DNA of 64,000 bases, taken from contig NZ_KB891907.1 of the NCBI RefSeq assembly GCF_000373585.1, forward strand, positions 163,525-227,524, in the 5' to 3' direction. Of this stretch, positions 43,126-52,068 are shown piece after piece. The translations under genes were made by a program, and so were the position numbers. Origin of the DNA: Streptomyces sp. MspMP-M5. GTDB taxonomy: Bacteria; Actinomycetota; Actinomycetes; Streptomycetales; Streptomycetaceae. Numbering within the stretch: position 1 is the stretch's first letter; each line of letters begins with the position of its first letter. The notes beneath the pieces were generated by a model. It saw nothing but the letters and a program-made list of their open reading frames with translations. It was not told the origin of the DNA and searched no databases.

Positions 43126-46035
43126 GTGGCATCCGCACACCCGTCCCCGGACGCCGGACCCGCCACGCCCCAGGCCGCACCGGCCCCCGCGGCGACCGGC
43201 ACTGGCGGCGCTGACGCGGTCACCCACGCCCTGGGCGGCCTCGGCACGCCGGTCGACTGCGCCGGGCTGCGCAACGTCCCCCTCGAAGGCCCGCACGTCC
43301 TGTGGCTGGTCACCGGCGGCACCCTCGACCTGTTCGCGGTGGACGCCACCCAGGAGGGGCCCTGGCACTTCCTCGGCCGCCTCGAAGCCGGCACCCTGCT
43401 GCTCGGCCCCGTCCAGGGCCCCCAACACACCCTCGTCGGCCGCCCGTCCCCGCACTGCGGACTGCGCCGGATCGCCCTGCGCGAACTGCCCCGCCCCGAG
43501 TACACCGGCTACGGCGACCAGGGGACGCACCCCGACGCGTACGGCTACGAGGGCACCTACGGTGCTCCGGCGGCCGGCCCCCTGGAGCACGCCTTCGCGC
43601 TCGGTACCGCCCGCGGGCTGGGCGTGCTCTTCGAAGCGCCGCTGGACGGCCGGCCCACCGACGAGGCGGTCGCCGACGACGACGTCCTGTGGATGCCGGT
43701 GCCGCCCGGCAGCGTCCAGTACGGCGCCTCCTACAGCGCCGAAGCCGCCGCCGACCTGCTCGTCGACGCGGCACTGTGGCAGCGGATGGTGAACCAGCAG
43801 TACCGGCTGCTGTCCGCCGTGGACCGCTGGATCGAGCAGTTGGAGCGCGCCCACGAGGACCGCGCCGCGGCCGGCATCAAGGCCGGCGAGGCCGTTCGGG
43901 AACGCGCCGACCAGGCGCTGCTGGCCTCCATCGGCAAGGACCGCACCGGCCGCACCGGCGCGGCCCGCGACCGGGCCGGCGACGACCTGACCTTCGCGGT
44001 CTGCCGGAAGGTCGCCGAGGCCGCCGGCATCCCGCTCACCGAACCCCCCAAGGGCGCCGCCGGCGACCGGATCAGCCCCGTCGAGCGGATCGCGCTGGCC
44101 TCCCGGATACGCACCCGCCCGGTCCGCCTCGACGGCCGCTGGTGGCGCACCGACGTCGGGCCGCTGGTGGGCCACCGCGCCAAGTCCGGCGCCCCGGTGG
44201 CCCTGCTGTGGCGGCGCGGCCGCTACGAGGCGGTCAACCCGGCCTCCGGGCTGCGGATACGGATCGGCGCGGACAACGCGGCGGAGTTCGAGCCGCGCGC
44301 GGTGATGTTCTACCGGCCGCTGCCGGACCGCCGGCTCACGCTCTGGCGGCTGATGCGCTTCAGCCTCCGCGGCAACCGCACCGACCTGCGCAACCTCGCC
44401 CTGAGCGGACTGGTGACGGTCGCCCTCGGCGCCCTCGTCCCGATCGCCACCGGCAAGGTCCTCGGCGTCTACGTCCCGGCCGCGGCCCGCGGCCCGATCG
44501 TCCAGGTCGCGCTGGCCGTCATCATCGCCGGAGTCGTCGCGGCCGCCTTCACCCTGCTGCAGAACCTCACCGTGCTGCGCATAGAGGGCCGGATCGAGAG
44601 CGTCCTCCAGCCGGCCGTCTGGGACCGGCTGCTGCGGCTGCCCACCAAGTTCTTCGCGGCCCGCTCCACCGGTGAACTGGCCAGTGCCGCCATGGGCATC
44701 AGCGCCATCCGCCGGGTGCTGGCCGGCGTCGGGCCGGTCGCCGTGCAGGCCGGTACGGTCGGCGCGGTCAACCTCGTGCTGCTGCTGGTCTACAGCGTCC
44801 CGCTGGCGCTCGCCGCGTGCGCCATGCTGCTCGTCATCGGCGCGGTCTTCCTCGTCCTGGGACTGTGGGAACTGCGCTGGCAGCGCCGGCTGGTGACGCT
44901 CGGCAACAAGCTCAACAACCAGGCGTTCCAGACCCTGCGCGGGCTGCCCAAGCTGCGGGTCGCGGCGGCGGAGTCCTTCGCCTACGCGGCCTGGGCGCGG
45001 GAGTTCGCCCGCTCCCGGGAGCTCCAGCAGAAGGCCGGCCGGATCAAGAACGTCACCACCGTCCTCAACGCCGTCTACCTTCCGCTCTGTTCCCTGGCGC
45101 TGTTCGTGCTGCTGGCCGGGCCGGCCCGCGGCACGCTGTCCGCCGGCGCCTTCCTGACCTTCAACACCTCAGTGACCATGCTGCTCACCTCGGTCACCCA
45201 GCTCACCGGCGCCTTCGTCTCGGCCGCCGCTGCCCTGCCGATGTTCGAACAGATCCGGCCGGTCCTGGACGAGGCCCCCGAGGTCCGCGGCGGCAGCTCC
45301 CAGCCCGGGGTGCTCTCCGGCGCCATCGAGGCCCGCAAGCTCTCCTTCCGCTACAGCGAGGACGGCCCGCTCGTCCTCGACGACGTCTCCCTCCAGGTGC
45401 GGCCCGGCGAGTTCGTGGCGATCGTCGGCCCCAGCGGCTGCGGCAAGTCGACCCTGCTGCGGCTGCTCATCGGCTTCGACCGGCCGTCCGCCGGCAGCGT
45501 CCTCTACGACGGCCAGGACCTCGGCGCACTCGACCAGGCGGCGGTGCGCCGCCAGTGCGGAGTGGTCCTGCAGAACGCCCAGCCGCTCACCGGCTCGATC
45601 CTGGACTGCATCTGCGGCGCCGAGGTGTTCACCCAGGAGGAGGTCTGGGCGGCGGCCGAGATGGCCGGCCTGGCCGAGGACATCAAGCGGATGCCGATGG
45701 GCCTGCACACCATGATCGCCGGCGGCGGTGCCATCTCCGGCGGCCAGCGGCAGCGCCTGATGATCGCTCAGGCGCTGGTCCGCCGCCCGCGCATCCTCTT
45801 CTTCGACGAGGCCACCAGCGCCCTGGACAACGAGACCCAGCGGATCGTCATCGACAGCACCCGCGCGCTCAGCGCCAGCCGTGTGGTCATCGCGCACCGC
45901 CTCTCCACCGTGCTCGACGCCGACCGGGTCCTGGTCATGGCCGACGGCCGGATCGTCGAGGAGGGCGCCCCGGCCGACCTCCTCGCCGACACCGGCGGCC
46001 GGCTGCACGACCTGGTACGCCGTCAGATGGCCTGA
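43126..46035 (+). CDS. NHLM bacteriocin ABC exporter, permease/ATPase without peptidase
   Basis: A 969-residue protein, typical of the second ABC subunit of NHLM systems. The first 360 residues are a soluble region without the C39 cysteine motif. About 400-690 is the membrane domain. About 730-960 is the ATPase: Walker A GPSGCGKST, signature ISGGQRQR, Walker B ILFFDEATSALD, H-loop VIAHRLST. It starts 2 bases after the previous gene with a GTG. It probably forms a heterodimer with the C39-containing protein. Confidence 0.9.
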   Translation: MASAHPSPDAGPATPQAAPAPAATGTGGADAVTHALGGLGTPVDCAGLRNVPLEGPHVLWLVTGGTLDLFAVDATQEGPWHFLGRLEAGTLLLGPVQGPQHTLVGRPSPHCGLRRIALRELPRPEYTGYGDQGTHPDAYGYEGTYGAPAAGPLEHAFALGTARGLGVLFEAPLDGRPTDEAVADDDVLWMPVPPGSVQYGASYSAEAAADLLVDAALWQRMVNQQYRLLSAVDRWIEQLERAHEDRAAAGIKAGEAVRERADQALLASIGKDRTGRTGAARDRAGDDLTFAVCRKVAEAAGIPLTEPPKGAAGDRISPVERIALASRIRTRPVRLDGRWWRTDVGPLVGHRAKSGAPVALLWRRGRYEAVNPASGLRIRIGADNAAEFEPRAVMFYRPLPDRRLTLWRLMRFSLRGNRTDLRNLALSGLVTVALGALVPIATGKVLGVYVPAAARGPIVQVALAVIIAGVVAAAFTLLQNLTVLRIEGRIESVLQPAVWDRLLRLPTKFFAARSTGELASAAMGISAIRRVLAGVGPVAVQAGTVGAVNLVLLLVYSVPLALAACAMLLVIGAVFLVLGLWELRWQRRLVTLGNKLNNQAFQTLRGLPKLRVAAAESFAYAAWAREFARSRELQQKAGRIKNVTTVLNAVYLPLCSLALFVLLAGPARGTLSAGAFLTFNTSVTMLLTSVTQLTGAFVSAAAALPMFEQIRPVLDEAPEVRGGSSQPGVLSGAIEARKLSFRYSEDGPLVLDDVSLQVRPGEFVAIVGPSGCGKSTLLRLLIGFDRPSAGSVLYDGQDLGALDQAAVRRQCGVVLQNAQPLTGSILDCICGAEVFTQEEVWAAAEMAGLAEDIKRMPMGLHTMIAGGGAISGGQRQRLMIAQALVRRPRILFFDEATSALDNETQRIVIDSTRALSASRVVIAHRLSTVLDADRVLVMADGRIVEEGAPADLLADTGGRLHDLVRRQMA

Positions 46036-46128
46036 CCGCGCACCCGCCGCCGGGCCGGCCATTCCCCGTATCTCCCCGATCCGCCGCATATCGTGCCAAG
46101 CACTGCACAGCGGTCGATGGAGGACGAG

Positions 46129-46608
46129 ATGCCCAAGGTCCAGCACCTGTTCGACGCGTTGCCCCCGGACCGGCGCCGGCGGCTGACCGAAATCGCCCAC
46201 GAGGTGTCGCTGCCCCGCGCCACCCGCCTCTTCGAGGAGGGCCACCGGGCCGACCGCTTCTGGATCATCAGCACCGGCCGGGTCGCCCTCGACCAGCACG
46301 TCCCCGGCCGCCGGGCCGCCGTCGTGGAAACCCTCGGCCGGGACGAACTCCTGGGCTGGTCCTGGCTGTTCCCGCCCTACATCTGGCACCTCGGCGCGGA
46401 GACCGTCGGCCCCGTCGAGGCCCTGCAGTTCGACGCCGTCCTCGTCCGCGCCCTCTGCGAGGACGACCCCGTCCTGGGCCGCGCCGTCTACCGCTACGTC
46501 GCCGAGACCGTCGCCGAACGCCTCCACGGCACCCGCACCCGGCTGCTGGACCTCTACGGGCCCCAGGGCGGCGCCGCCGGACCGTGCGGCGGCGACCCGC
46601 GGGACTGA
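46129..46608 (+). CDS. Cyclic-nucleotide-binding-domain protein of the NHLM operon
   Basis: A 159-residue Crp/Fnr-type cyclic-nucleotide-binding domain (LFDALPPDRRRRLTEIAHEV, RLFEEGHRADRFWIISTGRV, GRDELLGWSWLFPPYIWHLG) with no HTH domain after it. Such single-domain proteins accompany NHLM export genes, where their role is unclear. The ATG at 46129 has GGAGG 5 bases upstream; an in-frame ATG at 46117 is an alternative. It is 93 bases downstream of the exporter and likely in the same operon. Confidence 0.8.
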   Translation: MPKVQHLFDALPPDRRRRLTEIAHEVSLPRATRLFEEGHRADRFWIISTGRVALDQHVPGRRAAVVETLGRDELLGWSWLFPPYIWHLGAETVGPVEALQFDAVLVRALCEDDPVLGRAVYRYVAETVAERLHGTRTRLLDLYGPQGGAAGPCGGDPRD

Positions 46609-46723
46609 CCTGGGCGTTCCCGGGAACCGGAAGCGGCCTTCCCCCGACTACCTGTGCCGGGTCACGAGGGTGGCCCGCGGCCGGAGACCGGCCGGAGTGT
46701 CACAGTGGTAGGGGAGAAGACCC

Positions 46724-47791
46724 ATGCGCCCAGGAAAGTGGTGCGGACTCGCGATGGTCGTCGCGCTGACCGCCACGGCGTGCGGCGGAGGCGGCGGCGG
46801 ACGCGGCACGACAGCGGACGGCCCGCCGGGCCGCGACGGCTTCCCCGTGAAGGTCGCCGACTGCAAGGGCGCCGAGACCACCTTCACCGCCCCGCCCGGC
46901 AAGATCGTCACCAGTAACGCCACGGCCTTGGAGATGCTGCTGCGGCTGGGCGCCGGCGACCGCGTCATCGGCACCGGATTCCCGCCCGGCAAAGGCACCC
47001 TGCCCGGCGACCTCGGCGTCCGGGCCGCCAAGGTACCGGTCCTCGGGAAGGGCATCATCCCCAAGGAGAAGCTGCTGGGGTCGGGCGCCGACCTCTACAT
47101 CGACACCTTCGCCTCCATGGGCGCCATGGGCGGGGCCGGCGACACCCCCACCGAGGAGGAGTTCGCGGCCGCCGGCATCCGCCACATCTACCTCGCCTCC
47201 ACCGCCTGCGCCGCCATGGCCAAGGGGCCGCAGCGCGACCTGTCCGGTGTCGAGGGCGACCTCACCCGGCTGGGCGCCGTCACCGGCACCGCCCCGCGGG
47301 CCCGCGCCCTCGTGGCCGGCATGCGGGCCAAGGTCGACACCGTCCACAAGGCCCTGGCCGATGTCCCCGAGGAGAAGCGGCCCCGCTACTTCTTCTTCGA
47401 CTTCGACGCCGGCACCAAGCAGCCGATGGCCCTCTGCGGCAAGCAGGTCGGCAACGCCGTGCTCACCCAGGCCGGCGCCCGCAACGTCTTCGGCGACTGC
47501 GACGGCGACTTCAAGCCGGTCTCCTGGGAGGACGTGGTCGCCAAGAACCCCGACTGGATCCAGCTGGGCGTCCGCGACCGCGGCGACGCGGCCGCCGACG
47601 CCGCGGCGTACGACCAGGCCGCCCAGTTCCTGAAGACCTTCCCCGCCACCAAGGACCTGCCCGCCGTGCGCGCCGGCCGGTTCCTGCGGATCGGCTCGGA
47701 GCGCACCACGCTCCCCGGCACCCGCACCGCGGACACCGTCGAGGAGATCGCGCACACCCTGTACCCGGCGCGGTTCAAGGCGGCGCGCTAG
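46724..47791 (+). CDS. Iron-siderophore/cobalamin-type ABC substrate-binding lipoprotein
   Basis: A 355-residue protein. The signal peptide with a lipobox (VVALTATAC) ends near residue 20. The FecB/BtuF-type fold follows (DRVIGTGFPPGKGTLPGD, KEKLLGSGADLYIDTFASMG, NPDWIQLGVRD). Internal cysteines (DCKG, STACAAM, ALCGK, GDCDG) are unusual in number. It delivers a metal chelate to the permease that overlaps its stop codon (TAGTG). The substrate cannot be read from sequence. No DmdR/IdeR-type iron box was seen in the 115 bases upstream. Confidence 0.85.
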   Translation: MRPGKWCGLAMVVALTATACGGGGGGRGTTADGPPGRDGFPVKVADCKGAETTFTAPPGKIVTSNATALEMLLRLGAGDRVIGTGFPPGKGTLPGDLGVRAAKVPVLGKGIIPKEKLLGSGADLYIDTFASMGAMGGAGDTPTEEEFAAAGIRHIYLASTACAAMAKGPQRDLSGVEGDLTRLGAVTGTAPRARALVAGMRAKVDTVHKALADVPEEKRPRYFFFDFDAGTKQPMALCGKQVGNAVLTQAGARNVFGDCDGDFKPVSWEDVVAKNPDWIQLGVRDRGDAAADAAAYDQAAQFLKTFPATKDLPAVRAGRFLRIGSERTTLPGTRTADTVEEIAHTLYPARFKAAR

Positions 47792-48831
47792 TGGGGGAGC
47801 GGACACACCTCCCGCGTACCGGACCGCTCGCCCTCCTGCTCGCCGTCGCACTGCTGGCCGCGCTGACCGCCGCGGTGTCCCTGGGCGCCACCGACATCGC
47901 GCCCGGACACGTCTGGTCCGTCGTCCTGAACCGGCTCCAGGGCGCCCCGCCGCGCCCCGGCACCGACGAGCTGATCGTGTGGCAACTCCGCGTGCCCAGG
48001 GCCCTGTTGGCGGCCCTCGTCGGCGCCGGACTGGGCCTGGTCGGCACCGCCACCCAGGCCCTGGTCCGCAACCCGCTCGCCGACCCGTACCTGCTGGGCA
48101 TCTCCAACGGCGCCTCGCTCGGCGCGGTCGCCGCCATCGTGCTGGGCGCGGGCGCCGGCGGGGCACTGGGCCTCGGCCTGTCGGCGGCCGCCTTCGCCGG
48201 CGCGCTCGCCGCGTTCGCCCTGGTGTGGCTGATGGCGCGCCGGGGCGGCGGCTTCTCGCCGCTGCGGCTGGTGCTGGCCGGGGTGGGCATCGGGCAGTTC
48301 CTGTCCGGTTTCACCAGCTACCTCGTCCTCCAGGCCGGCGACGAACAGCAGACCCGCGGGGTGCTGTTCTGGCTCATGGGCAGCCTGAGCGGGGCCACCT
48401 GGGGCGCGCTGTGGCTGCCGGCGCTCGCCGTCGCGGCCGGGCTGCTGGTGCTCCAGGCGCGCGCCCGCGCGATGAACGCGCTGCTCATGGGCGACGAGAC
48501 GGCGGCCGGCCTCGGCGTGGACGTGACCCGGCTGCGCCGCGAACTCTTCGTCGTGACGAGCCTGTTGACCGGCACCCTCGTCGCGGTCTCCGGCGCCATC
48601 GCCTTCGTCGGCCTGATGGTGCCGCACCTGTGCCGGCTGGTCCTCGGCGGCGACCACCGCCGCCTGCTGCCGCTGGCCGCCCTGACCGGCGCGCTGCTGC
48701 TGGTGGTCGTCGACGTCGTCTGCCGCACCGCCATGGACGGCCAGGAACTCCCCGTGGGGGTCGTCACGGCCATGATCGGCGCCCCGGCGCTGCTGCTCGT
48801 CCTGGACCGGCGACTGGGGGCGGAGCGATGA
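47791..48831 (+). CDS. FecCD-family ABC permease
   Basis: A 346-residue membrane protein with about 9-10 helices. Typical motifs are LRVPRALLAALVGAGLGLVG, NPLADPYLLGISNGASLGAV and AIAFVGLMVPHLCRLVLGGD. It starts with GTG overlapping the stop of the lipoprotein gene and ends overlapping the ATPase start (ATGA). It transports siderophore or cobalamin-like complexes across the membrane together with the neighbours. Confidence 0.92.
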   Translation: MGERTHLPRTGPLALLLAVALLAALTAAVSLGATDIAPGHVWSVVLNRLQGAPPRPGTDELIVWQLRVPRALLAALVGAGLGLVGTATQALVRNPLADPYLLGISNGASLGAVAAIVLGAGAGGALGLGLSAAAFAGALAAFALVWLMARRGGGFSPLRLVLAGVGIGQFLSGFTSYLVLQAGDEQQTRGVLFWLMGSLSGATWGALWLPALAVAAGLLVLQARARAMNALLMGDETAAGLGVDVTRLRRELFVVTSLLTGTLVAVSGAIAFVGLMVPHLCRLVLGGDHRRLLPLAALTGALLLVVVDVVCRTAMDGQELPVGVVTAMIGAPALLLVLDRRLGAER

Positions 48832-49604
48832 GGATCGACATCGAGGAGCTGCGGGTCAGCTACGACGGGCGGGACGTGGTGGCCGGCGTCCACCTCATGG
48901 CGGCGCCCGGGGAGATCGTCGGGCTGGTCGGCCCCAACGGCAGCGGCAAGTCCACCGTCCTGCGGACCGTCTACCGCCATCTGCGGCCCACCGCGGGCCG
49001 GGTCCTGCTCGCCGGCACGGATGTCCGCACCCTGTCCCTCGGGCGGACCGCCCGCCATATCGCCGCCCTGCCGCAGGAGCGCGCCGCCGACTTCGAGCTG
49101 ACGGTGCACGAGGTGGTGGCGATGGGCCGGACGCCCTACAAGCGGGCGTTCGCCGGCGAGGACCGCGCCGACCGGGCGACGGTGGCCGACGCGCTCGCCG
49201 CCGTCGGCATGTCCGGCCAGGGCGCCCGCCGGTTCTCCGCCCTCTCCGGCGGCGAGCGGCAACGCGTCCTGCTCGCCCGGGCGTTCGCCCAGCAGCCGGA
49301 CGTCCTGGTGCTCGACGAACCCACCAACCACCTCGACGTCCGCCACCAGGTCGAACTGCTCGCCCTGCTCCGCGACCGGGCTCGGACCACCCTGATCTCG
49401 CTGCACGACCTGAACGCCGCGGCCTCGCTCTGCGACCGGCTGCACGTCCTGCACGCCGGCCGCCTGGTGGCCTCCGGTCCGCCCCGCACCGTGCTGACCC
49501 CGGAGCTGCTGGCGGAGGTCTTCGGCGTCCGGGCCGCGGTGACCGAACACCCGCTGACCGGCGACCCGTTGATCGCCTTCGACCACCGGCGGACGCACCC
49601 CTGA
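48828..49604 (+). CDS. FecE/BtuD-type ABC transporter ATPase
   Basis: A 258-residue ATPase. Walker A GPNGSGKST, signature LSGGERQR, Walker B VLVLDEPTNHLD and H-loop LISLHDL are in place. It powers the FecCD-type permease. A perfect terminator hairpin follows immediately after the stop. Confidence 0.92.
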   Translation: MRIDIEELRVSYDGRDVVAGVHLMAAPGEIVGLVGPNGSGKSTVLRTVYRHLRPTAGRVLLAGTDVRTLSLGRTARHIAALPQERAADFELTVHEVVAMGRTPYKRAFAGEDRADRATVADALAAVGMSGQGARRFSALSGGERQRVLLARAFAQQPDVLVLDEPTNHLDVRHQVELLALLRDRARTTLISLHDLNAAASLCDRLHVLHAGRLVASGPPRTVLTPELLAEVFGVRAAVTEHPLTGDPLIAFDHRRTHP

Positions 49605-49641
49605 GGGCCGCGGTGCGGGCTGCGGGCCCGCACCGCGGCCC
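49605..49641. terminator. Terminator between the ABC importer and the isocyanide cluster
   Basis: A 15-bp perfect stem (GGGCCGCGGTGCGGG / CCCGCACCGCGGCCC) with a 7-base loop, followed on the plus strand by TTCGG, starts right after the ATPase stop codon. It is shared by two convergent transcripts. Confidence 0.75.
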
Positions 49642-49648
49642 TTCGGTC

Positions 49649-50686
49649 TCAGTCCGCCGCCGGTTCCGCGGCCACCGCGAAGTGGCTCGGCCGCCCCCCG
49701 CGCACGACCAGCCGTCCCCGCCGCTCGGCATCCGCCCGCCGCATCAACTCCCGCCGCCCGTCCGGGTGTTCCAGGACGCACCCGTGCCAGGGCGTCAGCC
49801 ACGCGTCCGGCGCGTCCAGCAGCCGGATGCCGAACTTGGCCGAACCCCGCGGCTGCGGATGGATGGACAGCCGTACCGCACCCGGGTGGTACTCCGCGAT
49901 CAGCTCCCCCCAGGCCCGGCTCTGCCGGATCACGCCGTAGGCCCGGGCCCGGCACTCACGCTGGAGCGCCGAACGGGTGCCGGGGTAGCTCGCGAGGTCG
50001 GTGTCCTCGAAGAGAAAACGGGTGATGCCCTGATACAGCCGCCGAGCCGTCTCCTCGGCCCGGGTCTCGGCCCGCAGCGCCTCCAGCGTGGGCGCGTGCT
50101 CCGCCTCGATCCTGGCCCGCTTCTCCTCGTAGGGCAGATCCCCGTACGCCGCGCGCAGGTCGAAGACGCTCAGCCGGTCCGTCAGCCCCTCGTCCCGGAT
50201 CAGCGTCCGCAGCCCGTCCCCGTACGCGTCGATGGCGGCGTCCGGCACCCGGATCAGGTCGCTGAAGACGTGCCCGTCCGAGCAGATCACCATCCGTACC
50301 CCCGGTGGATACACCGCAGCGATACGGGCACACAGCCCGTCCAGGAAGCGCAGCGCCAGCCGCTCGCCCTCATCGGGGAGCGGGCCCAGCACCTTCGCGG
50401 GATGGGGGGACTTGCAGGGGAAACCCGGCAGGGTGAACGGGATCGGCCGGCCCGCCGCGACCCAGGGGGCCAACTGCCGCAGCTGGAGCGGGAAGGCGTC
50501 CGGGGCGTCCCCGTGCGGGTCGTCCAGGGTGCGTCGGTAGGGGAGGAGGACACGGAGGATGTCCTCGCAGGTGGCGCGGATGGTGGAGTGGGTGGAGCGG
50601 GTGGAGCGGGGGTGTTCGGTGGGGGCGGTGGAGCCGGCGGCGGGCATGGCCTGGGTGAGGGAGGCTGAGGCGGGTCGGGTCAGCAT
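49649..50686 (-). CDS. Isocyanide synthase (DIT1/PvcA/IsnA family)
   Basis: A 345-residue enzyme. The family signatures are clear: PFTLPGFPCKSPHPAKVLG near residue 79, MVICSDGHVFSDLIRVPD near 130, and HPQPRGSAKFGIRLL near 285. Relatives (IsnA, PvcA) replace the amino group of tyrosine or tryptophan with an isonitrile, using ribulose 5-phosphate as carbon source. The first 40 residues are low-complexity Ser/Thr/Arg. The gene overlaps the P450 gene upstream by 7 bases (coupled). Substrate is probably tyrosine, from the P450 and amidotransferase neighbours; this is inference. Confidence 0.88.
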   Translation of the reverse strand: MLTRPASASLTQAMPAAGSTAPTEHPRSTRSTHSTIRATCEDILRVLLPYRRTLDDPHGDAPDAFPLQLRQLAPWVAAGRPIPFTLPGFPCKSPHPAKVLGPLPDEGERLALRFLDGLCARIAAVYPPGVRMVICSDGHVFSDLIRVPDAAIDAYGDGLRTLIRDEGLTDRLSVFDLRAAYGDLPYEEKRARIEAEHAPTLEALRAETRAEETARRLYQGITRFLFEDTDLASYPGTRSALQRECRARAYGVIRQSRAWGELIAEYHPGAVRLSIHPQPRGSAKFGIRLLDAPDAWLTPWHGCVLEHPDGRRELMRRADAERRGRLVVRGGRPSHFAVAAEPAAD

Positions 50687-52002
50687 GCCGCGTCCGGTGT
50701 GCTCGGTGCGTGGGCGCCGGATATCGGGCAGCCGCGGGGCGCGGGGCCGGAGGACTCCGGTCCGAACGCCACCGGGAGCCGGTCCACTCCACGGGCCAAC
50801 ACCGCGGGAATCCACGGCAGTTCGTCCTCCTGGGCGGTCAGCCGGAGGTCGGGCAGCCGCCGCAGCAGCGTGCCCAGCGCGATCTGCAGTTCGGCGCGGG
50901 CGAGCGCGGCGCCGGGGCAGAAGTGGATGCCCTGGCCGAAGGCGAGATGCGGGTTGGGCGAGCGGTCGAAGTCGAGGGTGTCGGCGTCGGCGAACCGCCG
51001 GGGGTCGCGGTTGGCCGCACACAGCGAGACGATCACCGAGTCGCCGGCCGGAATCCGCGTCCCGTGCAGCTCGCTGTCCTCGGCGAAGAACCGCCAGGTC
51101 GTCAGCTCGAACGCGGCGTCGTGGCGCAGCAGTTCCTCGACGGCGCGCGGCAGCAGCTCCGGGCGGGCGGCGAGCGCGGCGAGGTGGCCGGGATGGCGCA
51201 GCAGGGTGACCAGTGCCGTGGTGATCTGGTTGGTCACCGGCTCCTGACCCGCGACCAGCAACTGGAAGATCATCGAGTCCAGTTCCTCCGGGGCCAGCTC
51301 CCCGGCGTCGCGGGCACTCACCAGCCGGGAGAGCAGATCCCCGCCCGCGGTGCGCCGTTGGTGGGCGACGAGATCGGCGATGTACTGCTGGAGCCCGTGC
51401 AGCCGCGCCTCGTACGCCGGACGCCCCGGGTCCGTGGGGCCGACCGGCTGCACCACCTTCCCCCAGTCGCGGTCGAAGCGCTCCGCGAACTCCGCCGGCA
51501 GGCCGATCACTTCGGCCAGTACCCGGAACGGGAAGTGGGCCGCGAAGTCCGCCACCAGGTCGGCCCGGCCGGCGCCGGCGAACCGGTCCAGCAGGGCGTC
51601 GGCCATCTCCTGGAAGCGGGGGCGCAGCGCCTCGACCCGCTGCGGGGCGAAGGCATCGGTGATCATGCGCCGCATCGCGGTGTGCCGGGGCGGGTCCTGG
51701 TGGAGCAGATGCACCTGCAACTGGGAGTGCTGCGGCTCCGGCATGATCGAGGCGCGCGCCCGCCAGGCCGCGTTGCCCCGCGAGTGGTGTTTGCCCAGCC
51801 GCGGATCGGTCAGTGCCTTCTGTGCCGCGTCGTATCCGGTGACGAGCCAGGCGCACACCCCGCTGGGGAAGCGGACGCGGTGAACGGGGCCGCGGGCCCG
51901 CAGCTCGGCATAGAGGGGATAGGGGTCGCGTTTGTAGTCGGCGCCGTACAGCTCTACGAGGCGTGGTGGATCGGTGGGGTTCATGGCTTCCGAGGGGTGC
52001 AT
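50680..52002 (-). CDS. Cytochrome P450 of the isocyanide cluster
   Basis: A 440-residue P450. The heme-ligand motif is FGQGIHFCPGAALAR near residue 365, with the K-helix-type RAVEELLRH near 295. The I-helix reads LLVAGQEPVTNQI: the acid is present, but the usual conserved Thr after it is replaced by Pro. This suggests altered oxygen activation, as in some coupling P450s. Redox partners are not encoded next to it. Phenol coupling or side-chain oxidation of an isonitrile is a reasonable role. An alternative start at the internal ATG (MNPTDPP) is possible. Confidence 0.87.
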   Translation of the reverse strand: MHPSEAMNPTDPPRLVELYGADYKRDPYPLYAELRARGPVHRVRFPSGVCAWLVTGYDAAQKALTDPRLGKHHSRGNAAWRARASIMPEPQHSQLQVHLLHQDPPRHTAMRRMITDAFAPQRVEALRPRFQEMADALLDRFAGAGRADLVADFAAHFPFRVLAEVIGLPAEFAERFDRDWGKVVQPVGPTDPGRPAYEARLHGLQQYIADLVAHQRRTAGGDLLSRLVSARDAGELAPEELDSMIFQLLVAGQEPVTNQITTALVTLLRHPGHLAALAARPELLPRAVEELLRHDAAFELTTWRFFAEDSELHGTRIPAGDSVIVSLCAANRDPRRFADADTLDFDRSPNPHLAFGQGIHFCPGAALARAELQIALGTLLRRLPDLRLTAQEDELPWIPAVLARGVDRLPVAFGPESSGPAPRGCPISGAHAPSTPDAAC

Positions 52003-52068
52003 GGGGTCTCCTTCATGAGTGGGGGGGGTGTGAGGTGCGGACCACGGCGGGGCTCAGCCGTACGTGCC

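Noticed and set aside
40737..43505. Long minus-strand frame opposite the NHLM exporters
   Set aside because: Composition is biased, no motif is visible, and the plus strand carries unmistakable ABC and C39 motifs.
46609..46723. Iron-box (DmdR/IdeR type) before the metal-chelate importer
   Set aside because: No match to the TTAGGTTAGGCTAACCTAA-like consensus could be seen, so iron control is not claimed.
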